From Bacillus manliponensis (GTDB lineage: Bacteria; Bacillota; Bacilli; Bacillales; Bacillaceae_G): a stretch of DNA of 64,000 nucleotides. Shown one piece after another: positions 1 through 7,607 of this stretch (positions within the stretch are counted from its first letter, which is position 1; every line of letters begins with the position of its first letter). The notes beneath the pieces were generated by a model. That model saw nothing but the letters and a program-made list of their open reading frames with translations, was not told the DNA's origin and made no database searches. The stretch covers positions 310,001 through 374,000 of the forward strand of contig NZ_JOTN01000003.1 in NCBI RefSeq assembly GCF_000712595.1. The letters are read 5' to 3'. The position numbers and the translations under genes were made by a program.

Positions 1-506
1 AAGAGCTTAAAATTGATGAAAAGCAGTCATTAAAGACTTTGCGAGATATGTCACCAGCTGAGTATCGAAATCATGTGTTTCAAATACATGAATGGATGAA
101 AGATGAAGAAGAATGGAAAAAACGCAATATTCCGTTAAAAATTGATATGGATTTTCAGCGCATTTGGTCAGATCGCTTAATGGCTGCAACTGCAAAGGAC
201 TATCAACATCTATTAGCACAGATAAATAGTAGAACAGTATTCTCACAAAAAATGTATGATGAACTTGATAATATTTTTGAAGGAACAGTTTTAGCAGAAC
301 ATTACGAGTATGCAGGACAAAAAGGTGGTTCAACTGCATTTGTGCTTACAAATAGTTTTTATGGAACGGATAAAGACGGAAATAAAATAGAAGTTGTTTA
401 TATGTTTAATAATTTAAATGATAAAGATATGGAAAAGATTACAGAAGAAATCGATCCATTTATAGGGGAAGTATTAACAAATAAAGAATTTCGAAATTCA
501 TTGTAA
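1..506 (+). CDS. Hypothetical protein, 5' end outside the window
   Basis: The reading frame is open from the first bases of the window: about 167 codons are visible before the TAA at 504-506, so the true start lies upstream. A TTG at 39 could serve as a start, but coding sense runs through it (E-L-K-I-D-E-K-Q precedes it in frame) and no ribosome site is seen. The visible part is soluble, charged and rich in aromatic residues, with no signal peptide or membrane segment. I do not recognise the family. A hairpin at 522-551 follows the stop and may end the transcript. Confidence 0.75.
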   Translation, partial: ELKIDEKQSLKTLRDMSPAEYRNHVFQIHEWMKDEEEWKKRNIPLKIDMDFQRIWSDRLMAATAKDYQHLLAQINSRTVFSQKMYDELDNIFEGTVLAEHYEYAGQKGGSTAFVLTNSFYGTDKDGNKIEVVYMFNNLNDKDMEKITEEIDPFIGEVLTNKEFRNSL

Positions 507-521
507 TGATATTATGTAAAC

Positions 522-551
522 AACTGCTGTGGAGGAAACTTCACAGCAGTT
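522..551 (+). terminator. Hairpin after the first gene
   Basis: AACTGCTGTG at 522-531 pairs with CACAGCAGTT at 542-551. The T-run after it is weak, so this is either a poor intrinsic terminator or an mRNA-stabilising hairpin. Confidence 0.5.
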
Positions 552-605
552 CGTTTATACTGTAAAGTTAATTATTAGAATAATTAGAAAAAATGAGGTG
601 TAACG

Positions 606-1169
606 ATGACGACTATATATTTTGTAAGACATGCACATTCTACATATACGAAAGATGAAAGAGAGCGTCCTTTATCTGAAAAAGGATGGAAAGATGCAAT
701 GGCCGTTACGGATTTATTTAAAACGGAAGACATTGATATTGTATTATCTAGTCCTTACAAAAGAGCGATTCAAACTGTTGAAGGAATCGCAGCGCATTTT
801 CAGTTTCCTATTTTAGTAGAGGAAGATTTAAGAGAGAGACTTTTAAGCGTAGAGCCACTTGAAAATTTTCAGGAAGGAATGATGGAAGTTTGGGGAAATC
901 CTATGTTTTCATTTCCAGGCGGAGAATCCAATGAGGTAGCGCAAAAACGCGGCGTCACTTGTATGAAACAAATATTAGAGAAGTATGAAGGAAAAAGTGT
1001 TGTCATTGGAACACATGGAAATATTATGGTGCTCATTATGAATTATTTTGATGAAAAGTATGATATGTCATTTTGGAAAGAGCTAGAGATGCCGGATGTA
1101 TATAAATTAACATTCAGTAATAAGAAGTTACAGACGGTAATAAAAATGGAATATATGAAAAGTTTGTGA
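606..1169 (+). CDS. Histidine phosphatase family protein (phosphoglycerate mutase-like)
   Basis: A cytosolic protein of 187 residues in the histidine phosphatase superfamily, whose members move phosphate through a phospho-histidine. The N-terminal signature reads FVRHAHS, with R8 and the nucleophile H9; the usual RHG is RHA here. The second catalytic histidine is H137 in GTHGN. The length fits small broad-specificity phosphatases rather than the roughly 230-250 residue glycolytic enzyme. ATG 606 follows GAGGTG at 595-600. The substrate cannot be told from sequence. It sits alone, with about 90 bases before the next gene. Confidence 0.85.
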   Translation: MTTIYFVRHAHSTYTKDERERPLSEKGWKDAMAVTDLFKTEDIDIVLSSPYKRAIQTVEGIAAHFQFPILVEEDLRERLLSVEPLENFQEGMMEVWGNPMFSFPGGESNEVAQKRGVTCMKQILEKYEGKSVVIGTHGNIMVLIMNYFDEKYDMSFWKELEMPDVYKLTFSNKKLQTVIKMEYMKSL

Positions 1170-1257
1170 AGAATGACCATATTTGCAGGAAAGAATAAAG
1201 GGTGTAGCGAAGTATGAGCAGAGCTACATAATTTTTTTATAAAGGGGGTTCTCTAAT

Positions 1258-1626
1258 ATGTTCGAAAGAGAAAAAGATATTCCAGAAGGACTAGTTGAAG
1301 AGCACAATGTGTACGAAACAATTCCAGCAGATGGAACAATAATTGGGATGGCAACGAAAGAAGAAATGAAAATCGCAGCAGAACTAGAAGCGCAGCACCA
1401 TGCATATAATCGCTTAATGGATGCGAATGTTCAATTAGATGGCACCTCCTATCAAACATTACTGCAAGAATTTGAGCAGTATGAGAAAAAATCGATGGAG
1501 TTTTGGAGAGGTCTTCATAAGCGTTTGCTCATACCGTGGGCGTGGGAACTTCGTATTGATGTCGCAAATGGACCGATTTACGTAAGCAACGATATCGGTT
1601 ATGAGCTTGAAGAAGATACACATTAA
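1258..1626 (+). CDS. Hypothetical protein (122 aa)
   Basis: A small acidic soluble protein of 122 residues. The first half is polar and helix-prone; the second half is richer in aromatics (FWRGLHKRLLIPWAWELRID). There are no cysteines, signal peptide or membrane segments. The ribosome site AAAGGGGG lies about 10 bases before ATG 1258. A good terminator at 1640-1672 ends the transcript, so it is probably a single-gene unit. I do not recognise the family. Confidence 0.7.
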   Translation: MFEREKDIPEGLVEEHNVYETIPADGTIIGMATKEEMKIAAELEAQHHAYNRLMDANVQLDGTSYQTLLQEFEQYEKKSMEFWRGLHKRLLIPWAWELRIDVANGPIYVSNDIGYELEEDTH

Positions 1627-1639
1627 AAAAATAGAGATG

Positions 1640-1672
1640 GCACACCAATTTTGAATCGTTGGTGTGCTTTTT
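1640..1672 (+). terminator. Intrinsic terminator
   Basis: GCACACCAA (1640-1648) pairs with TTGGTGTGC (1659-1667), followed by five T. It overlaps an upstream in-frame GTG of the next gene, which argues against that GTG as a start. Confidence 0.8.
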
Positions 1673-1696
1673 AGTATAGAAAGGTTGGATAATAGT

Positions 1697-2641
1697 ATGC
1701 TACATATGAAAATAGAAACTGACTATTTTACAGTAAAACAGCTTGCTGATGGCGTATATGCAGCGATTGCAAAGAGTGGTGAAGGAGCATGGAGTAACGC
1801 TGGAATTATTGATTTAGGAGAAGACTTGCTCATCTTTGATACGTTTAGCACACCAACAGCGGCAATGGAACTGAGAAAGCAGGCAGAAAAGATAACTGGA
1901 AAGCTAGTAAAGTATGTTGTAAATAGTCACTATCATGGTGATCACGTTTTTGGTAATCAAGTATTTGAAGATGTAACGATTATCTCTACAGAACTGACTC
2001 ATAAATGGTGTAAAGAGAAGAATGTGATTGATGATGTGGAGAAAGAACAAGCGGAAATGTCTCAATATCTACAAGCTTTGAGAAACAAAATAGAGAATAC
2101 AAACAATGATATTTTACGAGAGAGTTTGCGTCAGCAATATGGAGAAATGTCTAAAATACTAGCAGATTTACCACGTTTAAAAATAGTGTTACCATCACTT
2201 ATTTTTGAAGAGTATTATGTTATTCGTGGCTCAAAACGAACAGTAGAACTACATTGCTTCGGAGGTGGGCATACGATAAGTGATACATTTTTATATATAC
2301 CTGAAGATAAAATTGCATTTATGGGTGATATTGTAACAGATGAGTTACACGTGCCGATTTATAATCCGGAGCAGTTTGTACATATTTTAAGAGAAGTGAA
2401 CAACATGGATATTACAACAATTGTACCAGGTCATGGGGAAGTAGGAACGTTGCAGTTATGTACGATATTAGAGAACTATATTTCATTTTTAATCGAAGAA
2501 GCGAAAAGAGCACATGCTAGCTCATTGACTTTAGATGAGTTTATTTCTAGATTTCATGTACCTACAGAATATATGAATTGGAAAGGTGTAAATGGAGTGA
2601 AAGGAAACCTTACTACAGTATACAAATTCATTAGCGGGTAA
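1697..2641 (+). CDS. MBL-fold metallo-hydrolase
   Basis: A 314-residue metallo-beta-lactamase-fold hydrolase. The metal-binding motif HYHGDH is at residues 78-83, and the later histidines are in GGGHTISD and in VPGHGEVG. A helical insertion of about 60 residues follows the first motif. ATG 1697 is preferred over a GTG at 1664: the GTG lies inside the upstream terminator stem, whereas ATG 1697 has AAAGGTTGG 8-10 bases upstream. There is no signal peptide, so it is cytosolic. Members of this fold act on many esters, thioesters and lactams, and the substrate is unknown. Confidence 0.85.
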   Translation: MLHMKIETDYFTVKQLADGVYAAIAKSGEGAWSNAGIIDLGEDLLIFDTFSTPTAAMELRKQAEKITGKLVKYVVNSHYHGDHVFGNQVFEDVTIISTELTHKWCKEKNVIDDVEKEQAEMSQYLQALRNKIENTNNDILRESLRQQYGEMSKILADLPRLKIVLPSLIFEEYYVIRGSKRTVELHCFGGGHTISDTFLYIPEDKIAFMGDIVTDELHVPIYNPEQFVHILREVNNMDITTIVPGHGEVGTLQLCTILENYISFLIEEAKRAHASSLTLDEFISRFHVPTEYMNWKGVNGVKGNLTTVYKFISG

Positions 2642-2644
2642 ACA

Positions 2645-3535
2645 TCACCCGCTAATGGAAGAAAGTGTTTCTATGAGAAAATCAGGACGATCTTGTTCAA
2701 TAGAGTGTCCGGCCCTTTCAGCAATCATTTTTTTGCTATTTGTTGAAAGTGTAGTTTGTTCTTCGATAAGCTCTTGCCATAACGTTTCAAGTAGTGTTGC
2801 TTCTTCAAGTGGCATACCGTTTTTGGTCATTTGCTGAATTGAATAGTTAGCATCGCGCCCAATTACAAGCAGTGGCACATGTAACAGTTTACAATCTTTT
2901 TTTAGTTGAAGAGCACATTGCTTCCAGTTTGTCATTTCTGAAAGAACTGCCTTATATAACGTTGGTGAAGTGGAAAAGTGTAAGCAGTGCCTTTGTATTT
3001 CTTTTGGTAGTCTACTATGACGAGATGATAATGTAGGTTGTAATATGTGCTGTAATTCATTCTGCGTCATAGCGGCATAATCACGATATGTTTGTAACCA
3101 TTTTTCATCAGAATCTGTTTCATCTGATATCGGTAAATGCAAGTCATCTAAACGATGAAGATTCATAGATGTAGAGTCGATGAGTACTAAATTCTCCAGT
3201 TTATGAGGATAGTTTATAGCAAATTGTTGCGCGCATAAGCCTCCGTAGGAATGACCTGCTAACGTAATCGGTTCCTTAATATGTAACACATGTAACAGTT
3301 CAGCTAGCTCTTCAGCTGCTTGTTTTGTTGTACGTGCTTCTTTGCTATACAAACTTGCTCCATATCCTGGTCGATGAAATAATACAACTTTGTAATTAGT
3401 AGAAAGTTGTTCCGCGATTGGAATCCAATCATAAAACGAGCAAGACATCCCTGTTTGAATAACAAGCGTTTTTTGACCGTTTCCGGTTATGTATACCTCT
3501 ATTTCTTTTTTAAACACGTTTACGAACGTATGCAA
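2645..3535 (-). CDS. Alpha/beta hydrolase
   Basis: A 296-residue alpha/beta-fold hydrolase. The nucleophile elbow GHSYGG puts Ser96 as the catalytic serine; an HRPGYG segment near residue 54 is typical of the family, and AERAGHSIEQ near the C-terminus gives the likely catalytic histidine. The start is TTG at 3535, chosen because a full AAGGAGG lies 8 bases upstream and no ATG is suitably placed. It runs convergent with the MBL gene, with 3 bases between the stop codons. Upstream on the same strand are DUF3147 and MarR genes, probably one transcript. Substrate unknown. Confidence 0.85.
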   Translation of the reverse strand: MHTFVNVFKKEIEVYITGNGQKTLVIQTGMSCSFYDWIPIAEQLSTNYKVVLFHRPGYGASLYSKEARTTKQAAEELAELLHVLHIKEPITLAGHSYGGLCAQQFAINYPHKLENLVLIDSTSMNLHRLDDLHLPISDETDSDEKWLQTYRDYAAMTQNELQHILQPTLSSRHSRLPKEIQRHCLHFSTSPTLYKAVLSEMTNWKQCALQLKKDCKLLHVPLLVIGRDANYSIQQMTKNGMPLEEATLLETLWQELIEEQTTLSTNSKKMIAERAGHSIEQDRPDFLIETLSSISG

Positions 3536-3547
3536 AATGTTTCCTCC

Positions 3548-3877
3548 TTACGATTGAAGTACTCTTTGAAAAGCAAGTGCAATGCACCATACACCAACTC
3601 CAAATAAAATAGAAGTGCTAAGAGAGAAAGAATGGCGCAAGCCCATATATACGATAAATAATAGTAAAGCCGAAGCAGGGAATCCATATAAGACTCCTAA
3701 TGCAAATTGACTTAACTGTTGCTTCGTCCCGCCTTCAACAGAAATCCAAAATAAACTAAGTAAACTTACGAGTGGAAGAGCAGCGATAAAACCACCAAGT
3801 GTACTCGTATGTTTGGCAATTTCAGTAACAATGCCAATAATTAGTGCGGAGACAACTACCTTAACGAGGAAAAACAT
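3548..3877 (-). CDS. DUF3147 family membrane protein
   Basis: A 109-residue very hydrophobic protein with four predicted membrane helices, resembling the DUF3147 family of small bacterial integral membrane proteins of unknown function. The start is ATG 3877, preceded by AAAGGAGG six bases away; a further in-frame ATG at 3904 lies deep in the upstream marR gene without a ribosome site. The 5' end overlaps the end of marR by 17 bases, which points to translational coupling and control by that regulator. Transport or stress roles are possible but not shown. Confidence 0.75.
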   Translation of the reverse strand: MFFLVKVVVSALIIGIVTEIAKHTSTLGGFIAALPLVSLLSLFWISVEGGTKQQLSQFALGVLYGFPASALLLFIVYMGLRHSFSLSTSILFGVGVWCIALAFQRVLQS

Positions 3878-4271
3878 GTTTTGCCTCCTTTGCAAGTAGT
3901 TCAAATGCCGATGAAATTAATTGTTGCTCTTCTTCTGAAAAACAGGATTGTAATGTAGCCAACTTCTCAGCATCAAGTAATGTATGTTTTGTTAATACTT
4001 CTAGTCCTGCTGTTGTTAACGTCACAACAACGATACGTTCATCTTGTTTACTACGTTCCTTCATAATGAGTTTCTTTTGAATAAGACGCTTTACATGCTC
4101 AGAAGCAGTATTTGGAGAAAGCCTAAGTGCTTCTGCAATTTGCCCAATCGTTAAACCGTTTTCCCTTGCAATCATTTGTAAAATACGAATTGATTGGTGA
4201 GATAAGTTTGTTTCATATTCATAGCGTAGGTGGTAGTAAATTATTTCCCAATGTTTGTTTAGTTGTTTCAT
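3861..4271 (-). CDS. MarR family transcriptional regulator
   Basis: A 136-residue winged-helix regulator. The recognition-helix region reads LTIGQIAEALRLSPNTASEHV, followed by a wing with the conserved DER (SKQDERIVVVTLT), the MarR hallmark. ATG 4271 is preceded by AAAAGGAG. A perfect 21-base inverted repeat at 4292-4312 lies just upstream of the start and is the likely site for autorepression. The gene leads a likely operon with DUF3147 and an alpha/beta hydrolase, which are therefore its probable targets. MarR proteins usually release DNA on binding phenolic ligands or on oxidation; the visible sequence has only one cysteine. Confidence 0.88.
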   Translation of the reverse strand: MKQLNKHWEIIYYHLRYEYETNLSHQSIRILQMIARENGLTIGQIAEALRLSPNTASEHVKRLIQKKLIMKERSKQDERIVVVTLTTAGLEVLTKHTLLDAEKLATLQSCFSEEEQQLISSAFELLAKEAKHVFPR

Positions 4272-4291
4272 TTGTAATCTCCTTTTTTATT

Positions 4292-4312
4292 TATATCGTA
4301 TAATACGATATA
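4292..4312. promoter_or_regulatory. Candidate MarR operator (21-bp palindrome)
   Basis: TATATCGTA and TACGATATA form a perfect inverted repeat around TAA. It sits about 20 bases upstream of the marR start, where it would cover the promoter region of the marR operon. The arm and spacer sizes fit a dimeric winged-helix protein. Confidence 0.65.
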
Positions 4313-4434
4313 TTCGTCTCGAGAGAATTAAATTCCTTTTTAATCAGAAAATTTTTTCAAAAGAACATAAACGTACGTAAGTAGTGGAACTTAGAAGTTA
4401 TAATGATAATAGAGAGAGTGAAGGGGGATATGGT

Positions 4435-4983
4435 ATGAAAATACATGAGCAACAATTTCAGGTGAATGAACTCTGTTATACAATTAGATCAGCCGTGCAA
4501 AAAGACGCAAAGGAACTGTCTGAAATTCGGTTGCAAATTGATGGAGAAACGGAAAATCTGGATAGAGAAAAAGGAGAAGCTTTTATTGATGTACACGGTT
4601 TTGAACAATTAATAAAAGTAGATACAGAGAGTGAAAGAAACTTATTTTTAGTTGCTGTAGTTGATGATAAAATTGTTGGATTCTCACGATGTGAAGGGAA
4701 TGTATTAAAACGCTTTGCTCATAAAGTAGGGTTTGGCGTTGCTGTATTAAAAGATTATTGGGGATATGGTATGGGGAAAAATCTTTTACAGCAATCGATT
4801 AGTTGGGCAGATTCGAACGGAATTAAAAAAATGACTCTGCAAGTGCTGGAAAAAAATAAAAAAGCAATTTATCTGTATGAAACATTAGGGTTTAAAACAG
4901 AAGGCATTTTAGAAAATGATAAAATGCTTTCTGATGGCCGATATTATCATACGGTTGCGATGGGAAGATTTAATGATGTATAA
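4435..4983 (+). CDS. GNAT family N-acetyltransferase
   Basis: A 182-residue acetyltransferase of the GNAT fold. The acetyl-CoA binding segment is GYGMGKNLLQQSI (Q/R-x-x-G-x-G/A type), followed by KKAIYLYETLGFKTEG, the usual motif B. ATG 4435 is chosen because GAAGGGGG stands 4-12 bases upstream; an ATG at 4384 lacks a site. It is transcribed away from the marR operon and ends at a terminator (5001-5033). The acceptor substrate is unknown. Confidence 0.85.
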   Translation: MKIHEQQFQVNELCYTIRSAVQKDAKELSEIRLQIDGETENLDREKGEAFIDVHGFEQLIKVDTESERNLFLVAVVDDKIVGFSRCEGNVLKRFAHKVGFGVAVLKDYWGYGMGKNLLQQSISWADSNGIKKMTLQVLEKNKKAIYLYETLGFKTEGILENDKMLSDGRYYHTVAMGRFNDV

Positions 4984-5000
4984 CACTCATCCATACTTTT

Positions 5001-5033
5001 GAAGAAAGCGTATTACGTCTTTCTTCTTTTTTT
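5001..5033 (+). terminator. Intrinsic terminator
   Basis: GAAGAAAG (5001-5008) pairs with CTTTCTTC (5019-5026), followed by seven T. Confidence 0.75.
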
Positions 5034-5113
5034 GTCATGTTTTTTATTTAAATATCATACACATATATAATGTGGCCACAAAACGTCCGGATGGAAAAAT
5101 GGAAGTATATCAC

Positions 5114-5142
5114 TTTACTTACAGAATATTCTGTTTTATAAT
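5114..5142 (+). promoter_or_regulatory. Promoter of the fbpA-like gene
   Basis: TTTACT (5114-5119) and TATAAT (5137-5142) are spaced by 17 bases. A small palindrome ACAGAATATTCTGT sits in the spacer and a 34-base palindrome follows the -10 directly. Confidence 0.6.
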
Positions 5143-5144
5143 AG

Positions 5145-5178
5145 TAAATGAAAATGAGAATATTCTCATTTTCATTTA
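5145..5178. promoter_or_regulatory. Fur-type operator (34-bp perfect palindrome)
   Basis: The bases form a perfect 17+17 inverted repeat with the core TGAGAATATTCTCA and outer arms TGAAAAT/ATTTTCA. The repeated GAAAAT/GAGAAT hexamers fit overlapping Fur-site models. It begins two bases after the -10 box, where bound repressor would block transcription of the FbpA-like gene. Confidence 0.7.
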
Positions 5179-5202
5179 TTTTTGAAAGGAGTGTTGTGTT
5201 GA

Positions 5203-5367
5203 ATGGGGAATCGTCTCCGTTTTGCTGTTGAGGAGAGAAAAAAGCAGCTTATCGATAAATTAATTCGTGCGGGTATTTATAAAGTACCAGGAAAACAATT
5301 GTACGAACTCTCTTTAAGTGAATTAGAAAGGGAGCTTGAGAATATAAAAGAGTGTGTGAAAGCATAA
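5203..5367 (+). CDS. Fur-regulated basic protein (FbpA family), 54 aa
   Basis: A 54-codon gene whose product (MGNRLRFAVEERKKQLIDKL at the N-terminus) matches the small, basic, iron-stress FbpA family. In Bacillus subtilis such proteins work with the small RNA FsrA to spare iron by lowering expression of iron-rich enzymes. ATG 5203 follows GAAAGGAGTG at 5185-5194. The Fur-type palindrome at 5145-5178 and the promoter at 5114-5142 stand directly upstream, and a strong terminator follows, so this is a single-gene iron-controlled unit. FbpA paralogues are common in this group, so the exact role of this one is uncertain. Confidence 0.8.
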   Translation: MGNRLRFAVEERKKQLIDKLIRAGIYKVPGKQLYELSLSELERELENIKECVKA

Positions 5368-5393
5368 ATCTTGAGCATAGATGATTCATTATG

Positions 5394-5441
5394 CCTTAAA
5401 GCAAACAAGAATGTAGAGCTTGCTTGCTTTAAGGTTTTTTT
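5394..5441 (+). terminator. Terminator of the FbpA-like gene
   Basis: CCTTAAAGCAA (5394-5404) pairs with TTGCTTTAAGG (5424-5434), with an inner CAAG/CTTG pair and seven T after it. Confidence 0.85.
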
Positions 5442-5444
5442 GCG

Positions 5445-5519
5445 TTTACCACACATTAACAGCCTGTGAGAGCCCTATTCGTTTAACTAATAATTCTACT
5501 GCGTAAAGTTTTATTTTAT
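5445..5519 (+). repeat. Decayed, internally deleted bcr1-like repeat
   Basis: The stretch aligns by eye with both ends of bcr1: a left part like CATTAACGGGCTGTAAG (here CATTAACAGCCTGTGAG), then GCCCTATTCGTTTAACTAA for GCCCGATTGGTTCAACTAA, then a right end ACTGCGTAAAGTTTTATTTTAT for ACTGAGTGAAGTTTCACTTTAT. The central hairpin is missing. Many substitutions suggest an old copy. Its right end abuts the Zur-like box. Confidence 0.5.
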
Positions 5520-5540
5520 AAATCATAATCATTACGATTT
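5520..5540. promoter_or_regulatory. Zur-type operator
   Basis: AAATCATAATCATTACGATT followed by T. It agrees with the known B. subtilis Zur box (AAATCGTAAT-N-ATTACGATTT) at all but one position. It lies about 75 bases upstream of the permease start, the right place to control the permease/TIGR03943 pair. Confidence 0.75.
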
Positions 5541-5614
5541 CAGCATACAGTTATATATAACTTATATGGCGTGTTTAGAAAAAGGACAAGCATTATTATA
5601 ACGGAGGGAAGAAG

Positions 5615-6595
5615 ATGACGTTTGTTCGGCTATCTAGGGAATGGATTGGGATGTTGCTTGTTGGATTGTTTGTTTTCCTACTTTTTTTCGTTGATTTTAC
5701 GAGCTTATCATCATTGCAAGCGAAGGTTCCAAGTGAGTGGCTGAATGTAAATACCATTTTTTTAAGTATCTTTTTTGAGGCGGTACCGTTTATTTTACTT
5801 GGTGTGTTTATTTCAGCAATCATTCAAGTGTTTGTAACGGAGGAGATGATTCATAAAGTGTTACCGAAATCACCAGTAGTGGCAGTGATTCCGGCGGCAT
5901 TTGTTGGTGTTATTTTCCCAATGTGTGAATGCGTCATTATTCCGGTTGTAAGAAGGCTTATGAAAAAAGGATTACCACTTCATGTAGCGATGGTCATTCT
6001 TGTGAGCGCTCCTATTTTAAATCCAGTTGTCTTTCTATCGACATACTATGCTTTTCGGACAAATGAAACGATTTTATATTCTCGTTTTGGAATTGCTTTG
6101 CTTGTCGCATTATGTATTGGTTTCTTTATGTATGTACTATACCGTGGTCAAAATGTGTTAAAAGAGGAGAATATTCATGTGCCAGAGCATCAGAAAAAGA
6201 GCTGGAAAGATGTTGCAAATCATGCAGCTGACGAGTTTTTTGATACAGGGAAATTTTTATTAATTGGTGCTTTTTTGGCGAGTTTATTCCAAACATTTTT
6301 AGATCGGCAGTTACTCGAAGTAGTCGCAAATAATGAAGTAGTTTCACCAGTTGTCATGATGGGCTTTGCGTACGTATTGTCATTATGTTCTGAGGCAGAT
6401 GCGTTTATTGCGGCATCGTTTGGTCAAATCTTTTCAGCGAAAGCACTTACTGCGTTTCTTGTATTTGGTCCGATGTTAGATTTAAAAAATACACTTATGT
6501 TGTTTGCTTATTTCAAAAAAAGATTTGTCTTTACATTTATTTTTATTGTAACAGCTCTCGTATATATCATCGTGCAATTTTCGATGGGTAGGTGA
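5615..6595 (+). CDS. Permease, COG0701/DUF318 family (YcgR-like)
   Basis: A 326-residue integral membrane protein with about eight helices. A conserved intramembrane CEC (C104, C106) lies in FPMCECVIIPV; a matching second-half motif LCSEADAFIAA suggests an internal duplication. The family is paired with TIGR03943 proteins in many Firmicutes (B. subtilis YcgR/YcgQ) and has been linked to metal handling. ATG 5615 follows GGAGGG at 5603-5608. The next gene starts inside its stop codon (GTGA overlap). The Zur-type box upstream suggests induction by zinc shortage. Zinc transport is an inference, not a demonstrated function. Confidence 0.8.
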   Translation: MTFVRLSREWIGMLLVGLFVFLLFFVDFTSLSSLQAKVPSEWLNVNTIFLSIFFEAVPFILLGVFISAIIQVFVTEEMIHKVLPKSPVVAVIPAAFVGVIFPMCECVIIPVVRRLMKKGLPLHVAMVILVSAPILNPVVFLSTYYAFRTNETILYSRFGIALLVALCIGFFMYVLYRGQNVLKEENIHVPEHQKKSWKDVANHAADEFFDTGKFLLIGAFLASLFQTFLDRQLLEVVANNEVVSPVVMMGFAYVLSLCSEADAFIAASFGQIFSAKALTAFLVFGPMLDLKNTLMLFAYFKKRFVFTFIFIVTALVYIIVQFSMGR

Positions 6596-7413
6596 TTAGA
6601 GTGGGAGAGAAAAAAGGATTTCATACGTATATTCGCGGTATTATTTTACTTGGATTTTCGATGTTACTATTTAAATTACTTGTAACTGGTGATATTGGGC
6701 TGTTTATTGCACCAAAGATGATAAAGTTTATTTACTTTGCGTTTTTCGTTTCGTTTGCACTTGGTTGTTTACAAGTATGGGATAGCGGAAAGAAAGAGCG
6801 ACATGGTTGTCATTGTTGTCATGACCATGCGCTGCCGAAAACAGGGATGGGTTCATTTTTGTTTTATTGTTTATTTCTCATTCCAATTGTGAGTGCCTTT
6901 TTATTTTCAAATGTAACAATTGATGGCAGTGTAGCGGCAAAAAGAGGAATGAATCAAAGTGTACAAGAAGAATCGGCAGAACATAACAAAGACACACCAC
7001 TTTCTGCTTATGCGGTAGAAGCAATGCAGAAATTAGAAACAAATTTGTTAAAAGAAGAACATATCAAAATAGAGGATACGAATTATATGGCGACAATCGA
7101 TATTATTGGACGAGATGTGCTTGGATTTAAAGGGAAGGAAGTGACTTTTATAGGTTTTGTGCATCGTGATAAAGAAGTGAAAGGTGACAAAGCAATTGTT
7201 GCCCGTTACGGAATGGCATGCTGCGTGGCAGATGCATCTGTTTTTGGGATGATCGTATCAGGAGAGAATATTGGAAAAGTACGTAACGAAACATGGGTAC
7301 AAATCACGGGTGTATTACATGAAACAACGTATAAAGGAGTGTTATCACCACTTGTGAAAGCGAAAGAAATTGAAGAAATTGAAATACCAAAACAACCGTA
7401 TGTATATCAATAA
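6592..7413 (+). CDS. TIGR03943 family putative permease subunit (YcgQ-like)
   Basis: A 273-residue protein with two N-terminal membrane helices, a short metal-binding-like cluster HGCHCCHDH (residues 71-79), a further helix pair around 85-105, and a C-terminal soluble domain containing YGMACCVADA. The start is GTG 6592, overlapping the permease TGA by four bases, so the two are translationally coupled and probably form one complex. Seven of nine residues in the cluster can bind soft metals, which together with the Zur box supports a zinc-related job. An exporter or chaperone role cannot be excluded. Confidence 0.82.
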   Translation: MIRVGEKKGFHTYIRGIILLGFSMLLFKLLVTGDIGLFIAPKMIKFIYFAFFVSFALGCLQVWDSGKKERHGCHCCHDHALPKTGMGSFLFYCLFLIPIVSAFLFSNVTIDGSVAAKRGMNQSVQEESAEHNKDTPLSAYAVEAMQKLETNLLKEEHIKIEDTNYMATIDIIGRDVLGFKGKEVTFIGFVHRDKEVKGDKAIVARYGMACCVADASVFGMIVSGENIGKVRNETWVQITGVLHETTYKGVLSPLVKAKEIEEIEIPKQPYVYQ

Positions 7414-7607
7414 TGTCGGAAAATGTCGCATTTTTTAAAATTACCGTTGCGAAATTTGAGTGATGCTTTTAAAATAGGTGTAGATATTTATTATATTGAA
7501 ATAATAAGTTTGAATAATGTGAAAATTGTGTTTTGTCTAGAAGTTTACAAAAGGGGAATGTATAGACGATATGCATCATGTTACGAGCTTGTAAGGAGAG
7601 AAGTAAA

